A stretch of 64,000 nucleotides of DNA from NCBI RefSeq assembly GCF_033958435.1, contig NC_134137.1, positions 108,262,501 through 108,326,500 on the forward strand, in the 5' to 3' direction. Shown here one piece after another: positions 1 through 11,517 of the stretch. Below the pieces are notes generated by a model, which was given only the letters and a program-made list of their open reading frames with translations, made no database searches and had not been told where the DNA came from. The position numbers were made by a program, and so were the translations under genes. Source of the stretch: Carettochelys insculpta. Taxonomy: Eukaryota > Chordata > Testudines > Carettochelyidae. Within the stretch, counting starts at the first letter, position 1. Each line of letters starts with the position of its first letter.

Positions 1-1082
1 ATTAGGTGACATAATTAGCATCTGTTACCTCTCTCTTTCTCCACATACACGCACTCTATTTAAGTTTTACTCTTATTTCATAAATTCATATTTTCCAAAG
101 CCAGAAGAGTTCTCTCTTTCTATAGAATTTCCCCAAAATAATTCCCAGAGCATATATGGAAAAACATCCAATCTTGATTTTAAAATTGTCAGTGATAGAG
201 AATCCACTGTGATCCTTTGTACATTGTTCCAGTGGTTAATGACTAGCATTATATTTCATCAGCTACAAACAGAAATATTCCCTTATGTATGGAATACTAT
301 GAGGAAAAACATTAAACATATCTTAGCTGTATTTCCAGTTAAACTTCTAGAACAGTGACTTTTTTTCTGAGAGCGGTAGTGGTAAGCATGAAGTTCTCCC
401 TCCCCAAAATCCTATAGCCATCTTATGATTAGAGAATTAATCTTCTTGCCTGATTATTCATTCACCTTTTTTCTTTCAGAGAGAGAGAAGTGCTTCTGCA
501 CCTTCATTGTAAATTATTTCATCTTAATGAAGCAATAGTTATAAAAGCCAGCAACACAAGCTCAAGTATTTTTTCCTCGAGCTTGCAAACTCAAATCCTA
601 TTATAGGTTTAATAAAATCAGCCACCTACCTGATTGGTCACATTAGTAAAATGGAGCACTACTGAGGCGTTTCGTCTAATGAAAAGGTCTCCAGATCCAG
701 AAATTTCCTCTCTTTCAATGAAAACAGGCACACTGTATTCAGACCGCACCATGTTTTTTAAAAAAATCTGTTTAATGCAGCGTTAAAACAAATAAATGCA
801 TTAGCTCTTTGCTAGAACTGGAATGTTGTTGTGATGAGTAGAAGCCTTGTTTATGTAGGGTTGTTACCATGTTTAAACAGTATTTGTTCAGATTGTTTTC
901 CTGACCAGTATGGACATGTTTGGGATGTTTTGCGCTGAGAAATTTTATTAAATCATGTTATAGAATCTAATCATTAGACCTAGTCATGTTTTGGCTACTG
1001 TAGTTTCAAGAAACACAAAACCCTGGCACTAAATGGTCAGGAATTCTTACTATACCAACTACAGAGTGGGCAATGGCTATTT

Positions 1083-1131
1083 GTGTGTGTGTGTGTGTGT
1101 ATACACGCACGCGCACACACACACACACACT
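1083..1131. repeat. (TG)n / (CA)n microsatellite
   Basis: An alternating TG run passes through TATACACGCACGCG into a CA run. The tract is therefore an imperfect inverted dinucleotide repeat, likely to be length-polymorphic and able to form a hairpin or Z-DNA. Confidence 0.95.
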
Positions 1132-2027
1132 TTATTGCTTTCAGTTTCTATTAAACTTATGTTTAAAGCCAAGTTGTGTGCTTATAGTTATCTATGTAGC
1201 TTTTTTATTATAGGTGACTTGCAGCATGTCCAGTAATAAAGGTCATCTTAAACTTTCCAGTGTAAATCCTTGTTTTTACTCAACTGTTGAGGCTGATTTT
1301 TTTGTCTTCCATGCAAGTGTCCTCCTCAGGTTAATTAATTTAGAAACTTTTAGTGAAGATGGTTCCGCCATTTCTGAGAACAGTGCTAAGGAGGGAAATA
1401 TGCTGCTTTGCACGTTAAAAAATTGTACAGCCTTTTCATTGAAAAGTCCTAATAGTTCCTGGCTTTGGAGCAGAGACCTGAAATTTGGCAGGGGAATCAC
1501 TTTAATGCATTGGTTCTTAAACTATGTGGAGAGCTACCTGAGGAAGGCCTGGAAGTGTGTCAAGGGAGGCATATACTTTAGGAGGTTGGTTTGTTCGTTT
1601 GAAGGGCTCTGACTCTCTGCTATGGGCAGCTGAGGTTCTTGCACATGGGCTGTGTATACCTGTGTACACCAGGGATGAAGTGAACAGGCAGATTCCCACC
1701 ACCCGGTGTTGGGTTCTCTCACCCCACCCCTCCCCTGAGTTCCTCACTGGGAGGAAGACCAGATCAGGGCTCTCCTTCTCCTTCCTCCTCCTCCTCCTCA
1801 AAAATCCCTCCCCTGGAGGGGGCAGTGTTCTGGCTATCAGTCCCAGAATGGCAGCATCAGTGCAAAAGTTATATTGGCAATGGAGACTAAGTCCACTGTG
1901 AAAAGTGATTTTGGTGCATATCACTTTTCACATTGTCACCCTTTCTTCTGTGCTACTGCTGTTGGCACAGCACAGCCTTCAGAGCTGGCACTGCTTTCAT
2001 CCACTGTTCTCTCCCCTGCCATTAACC

Positions 2028-3458
2028 AGGGGAGGTAGCTGATAGAAGAGGTAGCTGAGCCGTTAGCTCTCATATTTGGAAAGTCATGGGAGACAGGAGA
2101 GATTCCAGAAGACTGGAAGAGGGCAAATATAGTGCCCATCTACAAAAAGGGGAATAAAAACAACCCAGGAAATTACAGGCCAGTCAGCTTAACTTCTGTG
2201 CCAGGAAAGGTAATGGAGCAGGTAGTTAAGGAAGTCATCTGCAAGCACTTGGAAGGTAGTAAAGTGATAGGGAACAGCCAGCATGGTTTTGTAAAAAACA
2301 AATCATGTCAAACCAACCTGATAGCTTTTTTTGACACGATAACGAGACTCGTAGATAAGGGAGAAGCAGTGGATGTGGTATACCTAGACTTTAGTAAAGC
2401 ATTTGATACGGTCTCACATAATATTCTTATCGACTTAACTTAAACTTAACTTATCGTCCAACTTAAATGGGGCTGCAATAAGGTGGGTGCATAACTGGCT
2501 GGCTAATCGTACCCAGAGAGTAGTTGTTAATGGTGCTCAATCCTGCTGGAAAAGCATAACAAGTGGGGTTCTGCAGGGGTCTGTTTTGGGACCCGTTCTG
2601 TTCAATATCTTCATTAATGATTTGGATATTGGCATAGAAAGTACGCTTATTAAGTTTGCAGATGATACCAAGCTGGGAGGGGTTGCAACTACCTTGGAGG
2701 ATACGGTCAAAATTCAGAATGATCTAGATAAATTGGAGAAATGGTCTGAAGTAAACAGGGTGAAGTTTAATAAAGATAAATGTAAGGTGCTGCACTTAGG
2801 AAGGAATAATCTGTTTCACACATACAGAATGGGAAAAGACTGTCTAGGAAGGAGTACAGCAGAAAGGGATCTAGGGGTTCTAGTAGATCACAAGTTAAAT
2901 ATGAGTCAACAGTGTGATGCTGTTGCAAAAAAAGCAAACATGATTCTGGGATGCATTAGCAGGTGTGTTGTGAACAAGACACGAGAAATCATTCTACCGC
3001 TCTACTCTGCGCTGGTTAGGCCTCAGCTGGAATATTGTGTCCAGTTCTGGGCACCCCAATTCAAGAGAGATGTGGAGAAATTAGAGAAGGTCCAGAGAAG
3101 AGCAACTAGAATGATAAAAGGTCTGGAGAACATGACTTATGAAGAAAGGCTGAAAGAATTGGGCTTGTTTAGCTTGGAAAAAAGAAGATTGAGCGGGGAC
3201 ATGATAGCGGTTTTCAGATATCTTAAAGGGTGTCATAAGGAGGAGGGAGAAAACTTGTTCTTCTTGGCCTCTGAGGAGAGAACAAGAGGCAATGGACTTA
3301 AGCTGCAGCAAGGGAAGTTTAGGTTGGACATTAGGAAAAAGTTCCTAACTGTCAGGGTGGTCAAGTACTGGAATAAGTTGCCAAGAGAGGTTGTGGAATC
3401 TCCCTCGCTGGAGATATTTAAGAACAGATTAGATAGATGTCTATCAGGGATGGTGTAG
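2028..3458 (+). pseudogene. CR1 reverse transcriptase (frameshifted remnant)
   Basis: The first part (to 2443) contains RT motifs such as the 'NYRPVSLTS' block and 'VYLDFSKAFDTV'. The second part (2487-3458) is in another frame and contains 'GVLQGSVLGP' and the catalytic-box 'FADDTKLGG', followed by the CR1 C-terminal region (for example 'RPQLEYCVQFW' and 'YWNKLPREVVESPSLEIFK'). The break at about 2430-2470 coincides with a short ACTTAACTTA duplication, which probably caused both the stop and the frame change. The endonuclease domain and ORF1 are missing, so this copy cannot move itself. The catalytic DD is still present, suggesting fairly recent decay. Confidence 0.93.
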
Positions 3459-3545
3459 ATAGTGGTCGGTCCTGCTGTCGGGGCAGGGGACTGGACTCGA
3501 TGGCCTCTCGAGGCCCCTTCCGGTCTTAGTGTTCTATGATTCTAA
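2028..3545 (+). mobile_element. CR1 LINE, 5'-truncated, with 3' end
   Basis: A non-LTR retrotransposon of the chicken-repeat-1 clade. It starts in the reverse transcriptase (RT) region, runs through the RT and C-terminal part, and ends in the clade-typical 3' UTR at 3460-3545 with a closing 'TTCTATGATTCTA' motif. The same 3' UTR sequence recurs inverted at 19898-20015. A 5' truncation with an intact 3' end is normal for target-primed reverse transcription. The element appears to have inserted into an older hAT-like copy. Confidence 0.93.
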
Positions 3546-4324
3546 GAAGTGAGGCCTGATAAAAAAAAAAAAAAACGGTTTGAGAATCATTGTCCTACTG
3601 TTGTGGATGTTCCTTGTGGTGTCCACTCAAGCGTGCAAAGTCTTAAGCTTCGGGAAGTTTCAGCTTGCACACACTCAGTGGATTTTTGTTAGAGGGTGGC
3701 AGTCTTTTGCTCTGAAGATCCAACTGCAGAGACCATGTTCTGAACGGATATTATGATATGCTAACAGAACTGAGCTGCTCCATCATGGGCTTCAGTGGCT
3801 GAGCAGGGCTTTTCTGCAATTCCCTGAGGACCTCAAATGGCAGCAGAGAAATTGTCTCTATTATTTGTTTGATTTGATTCACTTTGTGCCCTCACTGCCC
3901 ACCCCCACTCATCCCACCCCCCACTGCCATTCAGGCAATATGGAGGAGAAATCAGTCTGATGGTTGGAATGGGGGCAGGCTAAAGGATGAACACTCTGGG
4001 GGTTAAGGAGTTGGAGAACTAGAGCAGAGTAGGAGTGGGGAGCAAAGGGGGACAGGAATAGGAGGAGACAGTCTAGAAGAGGACACACTAAAGGTGGAGG
4101 TGTTGTAACCTTAACTCTGGCATTTCCTACCTTTTGAATGTTTGACTTTGCAGCCTTAATGCTCTCTCAACATAGTGTTTTAAATGAATTTAATTGTAAG
4201 GTAGGTTTCTTGTGACACAAATTCTGGTTTCAATAGTTAAGCGGTTGTCTCTCAGTAGGAATGTCCTCTTTTAAAAAATACATTAAAATATTTTTGAATT
4301 ATCATCAGTAATGTAATTTCAATT

Positions 4325-4349
4325 CAATATTTTTTTCTTTTTTAAACAG
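4325..4349 (+). promoter_or_regulatory. CLYBL: Polypyrimidine tract and 3' splice acceptor of CLYBL exon 2
   Basis: A T-rich tract (with TTTTTTCTTTTTT) is followed by AAACAG, with the AG at 4348-4349. The exon reading frame opens directly after it. Confidence 0.9.
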
Positions 4350-4539
4350 GAAAAGCTCCTCATTATCAGCTGGTGTTCCTCAAATGGGTTACCACTCCAC
4401 ACCTCCTCACAAATATGTACCTAGGAGAGCTGTGCTTTATGTACCCGCAGATGATGAAAGAAAAATAAAGAAAATTCCATCTCTAAATGTAGATTGTGCT
4501 GTTTTGGACTGTGAAGATGGTGTGGCTCTGAACAGAAAG
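4350..4539 (+). CDS. CLYBL: CLYBL exon 2 (citramalyl-CoA lyase, mitochondrial)
   Basis: This 190-nt internal exon carries one base completing a codon from exon 1, then 63 codons, and ends on a codon boundary before GTAAAT at 4540. The protein contains 'HKYVPRRAVLYVPADDERK', 'KKIPSLNVDCAVLDCEDGV' and 'ALNRK', which I recognise as vertebrate CLYBL. CLYBL belongs to the HpcH/HpaI aldolase (CitE-like) family. It cleaves citramalyl-CoA to acetyl-CoA and pyruvate in the mitochondrial matrix, clearing C5 itaconate metabolites that would otherwise impair vitamin B12-dependent enzymes. This exon covers the end of the transit-peptide region and the first beta-strand/loop of the TIM barrel, including the 'LDCEDGV' acidic motif. 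The frame is intact with no stop, consistent with a functional gene. The rest of the gene lies outside the window: exon 1 upstream, exon 3 onward downstream. Confidence 0.94.
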
Positions 4540-4859
4540 GTAAATAAATAAATAATTTGCTGAGTGCATGGAAACATGTACAGGGAAACACTGTCCTGGC
4601 TCTGGGGACTTCATATGTGGGAGTCAAATACAGTGGTTAAGGAATACTACACACTGTATGTCTGTGAGAGAGATTATTCAGTAGTGATGTGTATACTTAC
4701 TGGGTAGCAGACTGCTATTGATAAGTTTTATGCAGGCTTTCAGAAAACCTGTTGGCTTATAAACCTGTGGGTAGCAGCTGATGAAGGTATAAGGAACCAG
4801 AAAGAAGCCCTGGTGGTGGCCCTGGTACAGTGGAAGACACTGTCGTGGCCAAATTGCCA

Positions 4860-5428
4860 AGGGGATTGCAAGATCGATCTGGTCTGTCAACAGAGAGTGA
4901 CCGGACTGCCCAGCTGCTCTCCCGACAAAACGTCCAACCAAAAGCACAACAGACGGGGCTGCCCTGTGTCCCAGAAGCACTGTCTGTTGACAGGGAGTCT
5001 CCCAGAATGTTCATACCAGCTTTCTGTTGACCCATCCATTGACACAGGCGTTATGCCTCATGGGGAGTGGGATAAGACTGTCAAAAAAAAGTGCTGCGTT
5101 CTGTCGATTTACTGTCAACAGAACGCCTTGGGAATCTGCATGCTCCTGGGTTTTGCCAACAAAATGCCGGTTTTGTCAACTATCAGACGGGAAGCCGTGT
5201 TAGTCTGTATCTGCAAAAACAACGAGAAGTCCCGTGGCACCTTATAGACTAACTGATTTTTTGGAACATGAGCTTTCGTGGGCAAAGACCCGCCCATAAT
5301 GGCACCTGATGAAGTGGGTCTTTGCCCACGAAAACTTATGTTCCAAAAAATCAGTTATTCTATAAGGTGCCAGACCAGGACTTCTCATTAGTTTTGTCAA
5401 CAGAATCCTCTAGTGTAGACATAGCCTA
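4860..5428. mobile_element. Non-autonomous DNA transposon remnant ('TTTTGTCAACAGA' family)
   Basis: The block contains repeated internal modules of the type TTGTCAACAGA and GTCTGTTGACAG in both orientations. It ends on the right with TAGTGTAGACATAGCC at 5412-5427, the terminus shared by the 'GTCTACAC' elements elsewhere in the window. I could not find the matching left end. A PLE foldback (5181-5390) has inserted into it and duplicated an 11-bp GTTTTGTCAAC target. Confidence 0.55.
5181..5390. mobile_element. Penelope-like element 3'-end foldback dimer no. 1, with 11-bp TSD
   Basis: The left half is an antisense PLE 3' end (GTTAGTCTGTAT near the outer border, then the CTTTCGTGGGCAAAG region). 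The right half (from about 5306) is the same region in sense orientation. The direct repeat GTTTTGTCAAC at 5170-5180 and 5391-5401 brackets the block as a target-site duplication. Arms of about 70 bp pair with each other (about 5224-5292 and 5311-5383). The right arm stops about 40 nt short of the terminus reached by the left arm. A hammerhead-like core lies at 5306-5340. Confidence 0.8.
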
Positions 5429-5429
5429 T

Positions 5430-6595
5430 GCATATGAACTTGAGGGATAGTTTAGAAGATTTCAGTCTTGTAGCTGAGTAATTTTTCAGGCCTTGGCTCT
5501 ATGGAAGAAGTGTAGTTTGAGGAGGTATCTGAAAGAGGAAGAAGGTAGATGGTTAGTGCACCAGTACCTACCCATAGAACATTCCAGACATTAGAAGGCA
5601 TCAGGATGAAGGTGGGAGCAGGATATAAAGAAAGCAATGCAATGTGTTTACCAAAGTTTTTTTCTTTACCTCAGTGTGTGGTAGTACTTTCACAATTGCT
5701 CTTTGGAAGCAAAGGTTGAATTTTAATATTCTTAATTTCAGTGTATCTGTAAGAGCTGACATAAATTCACAGAGATTTGTGTAGACAACTTTTGTAAGAA
5801 TCTCCATTTTGTCATTTCCCTTTTTAAATAATCTTCCATACCTTAAACAAAGCACATTAACTGCCTCAAAAGGGTATCTTAGGACTGGGACATTTAACTC
5901 GAACAGTATTATCTTCATATTCCTCAGTTTCCCTACCTAATTTTCACAAAGTCCATATTACCATGCATCTCTGTTAAGAATTTCTGATTGTGGTCATATT
6001 GTCTTTGAAGTAGGGAGAACAGACTTAATTTTCTCTACAATTTCAGAACCTTTGAAGAGATCTCATTCTTTTCTATCCAGCAAGTTCACTTTTTCTAGCA
6101 AAGACTGAGAGCAACTCCTGCAATATTTTCTACTTAATCTTTAAGATGTTACAGGTCTATCAGAAATTCTTGGTAATAATGGCTTTCTCATGTTGTTAAA
6201 AATCTAGTAGTGAAATGTGAAATTAATTTGGATAAATGTGCCAGTGCATCAATATATATTGCTTGAGAGGTTCTTGCCAACTGGTGAATTGCATGTAAAA
6301 AATTCATCTGGGAGAGGCTACAAATCAACCTGTAGCAGCAGACTTGGGTTGTTTATTTACTATTTGGGAGATGGCAGAATAGACATAATCATGTTAAACT
6401 GTCCATTTTATATGCACTTTGTCTATATAAAATAAAACACTACTATCAGAAGCACATATTTATCACAGAGAGTGCTAGGGAAACAAAGTATTATCAAGAT
6501 GGCAAAACAGTAACGGTAAGATTTCACCTTTAGTCCTCATCAGCTATGTAGCATCGAGGAGAATTCTATGAGAAAAATTTGGCAGCACAGATGGT
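5430..6595. other. Intronic stretch with nothing recognised
   Basis: AT-rich sequence with stops in all frames. No repeat family, RNA gene or regulatory element could be identified by eye. Confidence 0.5.
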
Positions 6596-6599
6596 TTGT

Positions 6600-6795
6600 A
6601 ACACAATGCAATTCACTGGAATCTGAAGATTTGAGTTCTCTGTCCAGCTTTGCCACAGACATATTGTATGACCTTATGCCTCAGTTTCCCTAGTTGTGAG
6701 CCTATGGTTGTACATATTTTCCTATTATTTTCCTTTCCTCATAAATGTTTGTGAAGCATTTTGAGACCTGTGGATGAAAAATAGTATAGGAATGT
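6600..6795 (+). mobile_element. MIR-type SINE (ancient)
   Basis: The order of blocks follows the MIR consensus: CTGGAATCTGA..., 'GCTTTGCCACAGAC', 'GCCTCAGTTTCCC', then a tail with 'TTTGTGAAGCATTTTGAGA' and 'GATGAAAAATAGTATAG'. MIR is an ancient tRNA-derived SINE found across amniotes. The divergence seen fits an old insertion. Confidence 0.65.
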
Positions 6796-8365
6796 GCGTA
6801 GTCAGGGAAATACTCAGTGGCACAATGAAAACAGAATGTTTATGGGTACTGGTGGCATAAAATCGACAGGAAAAACACTAGAACTGTATATTGAATTGAA
6901 TATTGCACTAAATTATGCAAAAATTCATTTTCTGCTTTTATTATTTATTGCCATGCTGTACTTCATACAATAAAACCCTCCATGTTTGAATTTCCTTTCA
7001 GCTGCTGCAAAAAAGTCAGTGTTTTGCAGAAAGCCAGGAGCCTTGCTGTAGTAAAATGCTGTTTGCTGAGTACCATAGGCCAAGCTTCTATGAGCTTGAC
7101 CCTCATCTTATCAAAACTATTTTACATGATACATGGTTTGGGTCGTGTCATGGAGTTACAGATCTGGTGACCAGACTGCTGGGAATCAGTCTTTTAATGT
7201 GCTAGGCCCCAGGCGTTCACGCCGTTCCAGATGGCAGGCTTCTGCTCCACAACTCCAAAATAATTCAAAACTGGATTATCAGTGTCTGTGTTCCCTGTTT
7301 CTCTCCGTGGCTCCTTGCGGCAAATTTGGCCAAGCCAAACTCCTTGAGGAGGCTTGCACTGTGTCCCTTCGGATGCAGGGCTTTCAGTGAGCATTCATGA
7401 TGACATAGGTAGCCTTTCTAAAAAAAGTAAACCATTTATTAGTCACCTAGCGTATATACTCTTACGGTCCTTAGGTTAACATGGAGAGGCAGACGTTAAG
7501 ATGAAGTCTACACAGGTCGAACCATCACCATGATGAGTTAGCTTGGTGGTCTAGCCAACCTGTGTTGGATTGTCTCTCTTGCTTTCTGTCTCCAACTCTA
7601 TCATCCCAGTCCAGGCTTCTGAGCCCCTCTAAAAAAAATAATATCCTTCTTCCAGTTGCCTGACACATTGTTCTCCAGCTGACTTCACAAGTCCAGCTTG
7701 CTGAAGTTAGGTGTTGATTGTTCAATTGTTGGGACTTCTCTTCACCTTGCTGGACTCTCTGTTGACTGTGACTTTACCTTATCTAAATATTTTAACCTCT
7801 ACAGCAGCTGGTTATTCTGCTGCTGCCTGAGTCTGTCTGTCTGTTCACCTGTGGTGATATAAACATTGAAACTTTGAATTGATTTCATTTGTAAACAATG
7901 TGTTCTAAATGTTGTAGGATTCTTCTCTGTAAATTTCAGCGGCCAACAGGGCCTTGTGAAGAATCCTGAAAAGAGAACACTAAAAGACATGGTTGGTGAA
8001 TTGTAGCTATTACTGTTGGTCTGCTGAAGTTAGGTATTTTTAAATTATCAAGTTCAGATAACTTGTATCCAAGTGTTTTTTACAAAGCTGGTTGAGGAGC
8101 TCACTGGATGCTAAGTGTTGATTTTCAACAAGCTTGGGAATGCTGCGGAAATTCTAGAAGATAGGCAGAAAGCTAATATTGTGCATTCAGTATTTAAAAA
8201 GGATCAATGTATGACCCAAGTAATTATAGTTCTGCATTTTTTGACATACATCTTGGGCAAGATAGTGGAGCAGCTGATCTATAACTCAAATAGAATTAAA
8301 AATTAAAGGAGGGTTTTACCATATAATTAATGTGAATCAATTGCATACCAAAAATCAGTTTTGCA
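6796..8365. other. Intronic stretch with nothing recognised
   Basis: No coding potential or known repeat could be supported. The part at about 7190-7400 is more GC-rich and may be an old interspersed repeat, but I cannot name it. Confidence 0.4.
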
Positions 8366-8367
8366 GC

Positions 8368-8549
8368 CATTGGCTTCCGCGACAGTCTTCACAGAAGAAG
8401 GTCGACGAGAGCACTGCCTCTGTTGACCTTCCTTAATCCTCATGGCTCATGAGGAGTTCTAGTGTTGACGTCAACCCCAGGAACACAAAACAGCACTTAG
8501 AAGATTGAACCTAACTGGTCGATCTTCCATAGTCAGTGTAGCTGTAGCC
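8368..8549. mobile_element. 'GTCTACAC'-type DNA transposon remnant (right end)
   Basis: The right end reads AGTCAGTGTAGCTGTAGCC, a variant of the shared terminus GTGTAGACGTAGCC. The interior contains GGTCGACGA and GTTGACGTCAAC modules like those of related elements. The left end is not clear. Confidence 0.4.
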
Positions 8550-9855
8550 TCACTGTACCAGATATACTGCATATGTAGAGAGAGCTGGAACATTCAAAAA
8601 TAGTGGGATCTTGCCCGATGAAGTGAATGGTTCCTGACAGGGTTGTGTCTCTTCTGTTGTGCATACCATTTTTCTGTGTCTGCAGTTGATTGCAAACTGA
8701 AAGAGTCTTCCTCCAATTCTAGAGAGAAAATTAAGATCTCAGTCCAATAGTTTCTTTTTTCTAGGATGGACTAGACAGACACTTCTTTGTTATTTCCTGT
8801 GGAGATGCAAGCTGCCACTCTTATTGGATTGTTTTCTGTACTGCTATATCTCTTCAGTAGGATCCTATCTTTAGTATATCAGTTCTTCAGAGCCGCAGAG
8901 AAGTTATGCCTTCAGGTCAGCATAAAGAGAGTCTGATTAGAGACCTTACTTTGGTTCTAATGCTTTGCTGACACCCCTTTTTGCTCTTAAGTGAAATCTC
9001 AGAATATTTTGTCACCTTCAAAATGTTTTTACTGGTAGCCCTGTAGTCATCTAGGTCAGTGGGAGTGTTACAGGGCTTGTCTAGAGAGTTTTATTTAGTA
9101 ACATTCAATTCCAAACAATGTCAAAATAAGAGTTTTAACATTATCAGAATGCCTTGTTTGATTTCTTTTAGAAACAAAATTTTGTTGAAATCTGTTCATT
9201 CCCACAGAAAATTTCAATTTTGACAAAACATTTTCCAACATAGAAATGGGTTGTGAGTAAATTTTCAAGGAGTTCTAGTCAAGATGTAAAATCCTGGCCT
9301 CACTAAAGTCTATGGCAAAACTTCAATTAACTTCATTGTGGCCAGAATTTTACAAACACATATGCTCTCGCTCACTCACTCTGACCCCTGCTCCCAGAAA
9401 TAATAAAACAAAGTTTACCCCTCTACCTTTTTGTTGAGAGGGCTTAGCAGATATACGTCCAAAACTCTGGCCAGAATGTAAGGCTTGGGAGAAGCCAAAG
9501 GCACATCTCTGTCCTTATAACGTGCAGAAAATCAAATTGATTACAAGAGCAGGGAATGAAAAACGTACTTAGCTGTGGGGACATTGTACCTGAGCAATAA
9601 CTGACCTTATAGACAGAGGAAATAAATGACTCTTGGCCATGGCTGAGGGCCAGCTCTGGAGTATGTTCCCTGCACCTTTGTTAGACAAAGAAGACTGGAT
9701 AGAGCAGCATCTTTAGTTATGGCACCTGAGACTGCTAGTCAAACGCAGCTAGTTGGAAGTACAGTAGAAGTACAAAATGAAAATTGGCAAGTTTTCACCT
9801 GCTGAAAGGGTGAAGTCATAGCCTGTTGTGAGGGCTGCCATACTGAGAAACTGGA
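8550..9855. other. Intronic stretch, mostly unrecognised
   Basis: Around 9285-9360 lies an old sequence of the type CTCACTAAAGTCTATGGCAAAACTTCAATTAACTTC-like 'Ca-gtca-tgg' repeat, common in amniote genomes. The remainder shows no gene or named repeat. Confidence 0.35.
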
Positions 9856-9859
9856 AGTA

Positions 9860-10062
9860 TGCCTGCACTGCATTTAAATATCGGTGACTGGCTTGCATCT
9901 GTGGACTTGGCCTCATGGGGCTCGGGCTGTGGGCCTGTAAAATTGCAGTGTAAATGTTTGCACTCAAGCTCTGGGCCCCTTCCCGCTTATGAAGTGCCAG
10001 AGTTGAGGGTTCAGGGCTAGCCATGGGTATTTAATTGTACTGTGGTTAAACCCTAGATGATG
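9860..10062. mobile_element. Non-autonomous DNA element fragment ('TGTAAAATTGCAGTGTA' family)
   Basis: It contains GGCTCGGGCTGTGGG, TGTAAAATTGCAGTGTAAA and CTCGGGCT-like blocks. I associate these with a GC-rich reptile MITE whose other arm repeats the same words inverted. Only part of one arm pair is recognisable here. Related words recur at about 50935-51020. Confidence 0.4.
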
Positions 10063-11515
10063 AGGTAGGTACCTGCCAGCATAGCATTTTAAGGTAAAAT
10101 GTTTGTGGTTACTTGGTTTATTATTAGGCAAGCCCAGTTCCTAACTTTCCCTTTTTTGAGCTCCCAGGTAATGGCACACAGGCTTAAATTGTTCAGACAA
10201 ATCCCTGTTTTAGGATGCTGGTTTATCAATCTCACAATTCAAATCAAACCCAATCTTTCCCAGACAGTGTAGATAGTTCAGGTACTTCCTAGGCTCCTTT
10301 CTAAACCTCAGGTCCTGCTACCTGACTTTTCCTAACATTTCTTCCTATTATGGCGTCTGACACATCTAGCATTGCAGGTGACAGGCTTTCTTTGATGATA
10401 CGGTTCCATAGCCCTTTGCTGCACTCATCAGTGCCTTCCTGTCTGGCTGGTGGGCAGAGCACTTCCCTGGTTATTTCTGAGTACGTCTACACTTTGAACT
10501 GGAGGAAGTGTGATCTCCAGCATCAGAAAACCTGCTCATGTTCTCAGCTCTGATCAAGCTATCTTGCTAAAAACAGCATGCAAATATAGTATGAATATTC
10601 CATCCTGCTGCTTTTGCTGCCATAGTTTATACTTTATTTTCAGCCACTAGCATCCTTCTGTCTCCTCAAACTGGAATTTACATCCCCCAGTTATAAACAT
10701 GCTCTCTGACCTTGGGTACCCAGCCAGAGGCCTTCCCTCATCTCTCCAGGAGGCACTTCCTGGGGCTACTGTTGTGTAATTCTGGGTCACCTGACCCAGC
10801 TGCCAGCCCAAACCTCACGACAGGGTGCTGGGCCATGTAGGTGTGCCCTGAGACCAGTGCCCTGTTACAAGGCTGAACACCATCACATAAAGGTTTTCCC
10901 CTTAATGTCTTCTTTGGGGGAGATGTGAAATTGAGTCCTGCACTGTCTTAGTAGTCGCCAGGACACCTTTGTGAAATAATATAGGTGCTAATCTTAATTT
11001 CTTTACTAAATTCCAGTTCAGGTATGTCACTTTGGCCTGATCGGATTTAGTCATTATTTCGCACTTCCTCTCCTGAAAGCCTTCATGTAGAAGGTTGTGT
11101 TACTGCTGTTTTGCATTTCAAGGGAAAAAAACAAACCCATACGAGCTTGCAGGCATTTGGGAAAGTGCTTTGGGATCCTTTGGGATGAATGGCCCTCTGT
11201 TAGTAAACTTTATTGTTATCTCCATCTACTCACATACCATTTAACCACTAAAAGGTACTAGCATTCAGTGTTACACTCTAAAGACATCTGGGGCTGGCTT
11301 GAGCCTTGAGGCTGCTCCTGGAGCAAAGGGCCAGTGCGTGGCTGTGCTGCCCCAGGAAGAGTCCCAGCCTCTTCTTGATCTTAACAGGTATTAAGTTGTT
11401 TTACATTCTTTTAGGGTACAGTTACTGCTCTACTTTGCACCTGGACATCTATGCTGGTTAGAGTGCTAAGGCCAGGGCGGAAGCAAATCCTCTGCACATG
11501 GAGGATAGTAACAGG
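10063..11515. other. Intronic stretch; short MIR-like tail near 11155-11215
   Basis: Mostly unrecognised. At 11155-11215, GGGAAAGTGCTTTGGGATCC followed by GGGATGAATGG resembles a MIR 3' segment. No coding region is seen. Confidence 0.4.
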
Positions 11516-11517
11516 GA

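Larger units (their letters stand above)
1508..3592. mobile_element. hAT-like DNA transposon remnant, split by a CR1 insertion
   Basis: The left end reads CATTGGTTCTTAAACT. The right end, reverse-complemented, reads CAATGATTCTCAAACC. These match at 12 of 16 positions and resemble the CA-GGTTCTCAAACT ends of Charlie-type hAT elements. A poly-A tract (3561-3575) lies beside the right end. The interior from about 2028 to 3545 is a later CR1 insertion. No clear 8-bp target duplication is visible, so the pairing of these two ends is tentative. Confidence 0.4.
1..4349 (+). other. CLYBL: CLYBL intron 1 (3' part)
   Basis: This stretch lies upstream of the recognised CLYBL exon and ends in a convincing acceptor site, so it is read as the end of intron 1. 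It holds a CA/TG microsatellite (1083-1131) and a hAT-like remnant with a CR1 inside it (1508-3592). I see no coding sequence in 1-1500 or 3593-4349; those parts are AT-rich, single-copy-looking sequence. The intron assignment is inferred from the exon. Confidence 0.85.

Noticed and set aside
1214..1924. Overlapping 114-135-codon frames on both strands
   Set aside because: They show no family resemblance, overlap each other on opposite strands, and sit at the start of a hAT-like remnant.
5224..5383. Palindrome considered as a microRNA precursor
   Set aside because: The inverted repeat is explained by two opposed PLE 3' ends, and the same structure recurs elsewhere with different arm sequence.
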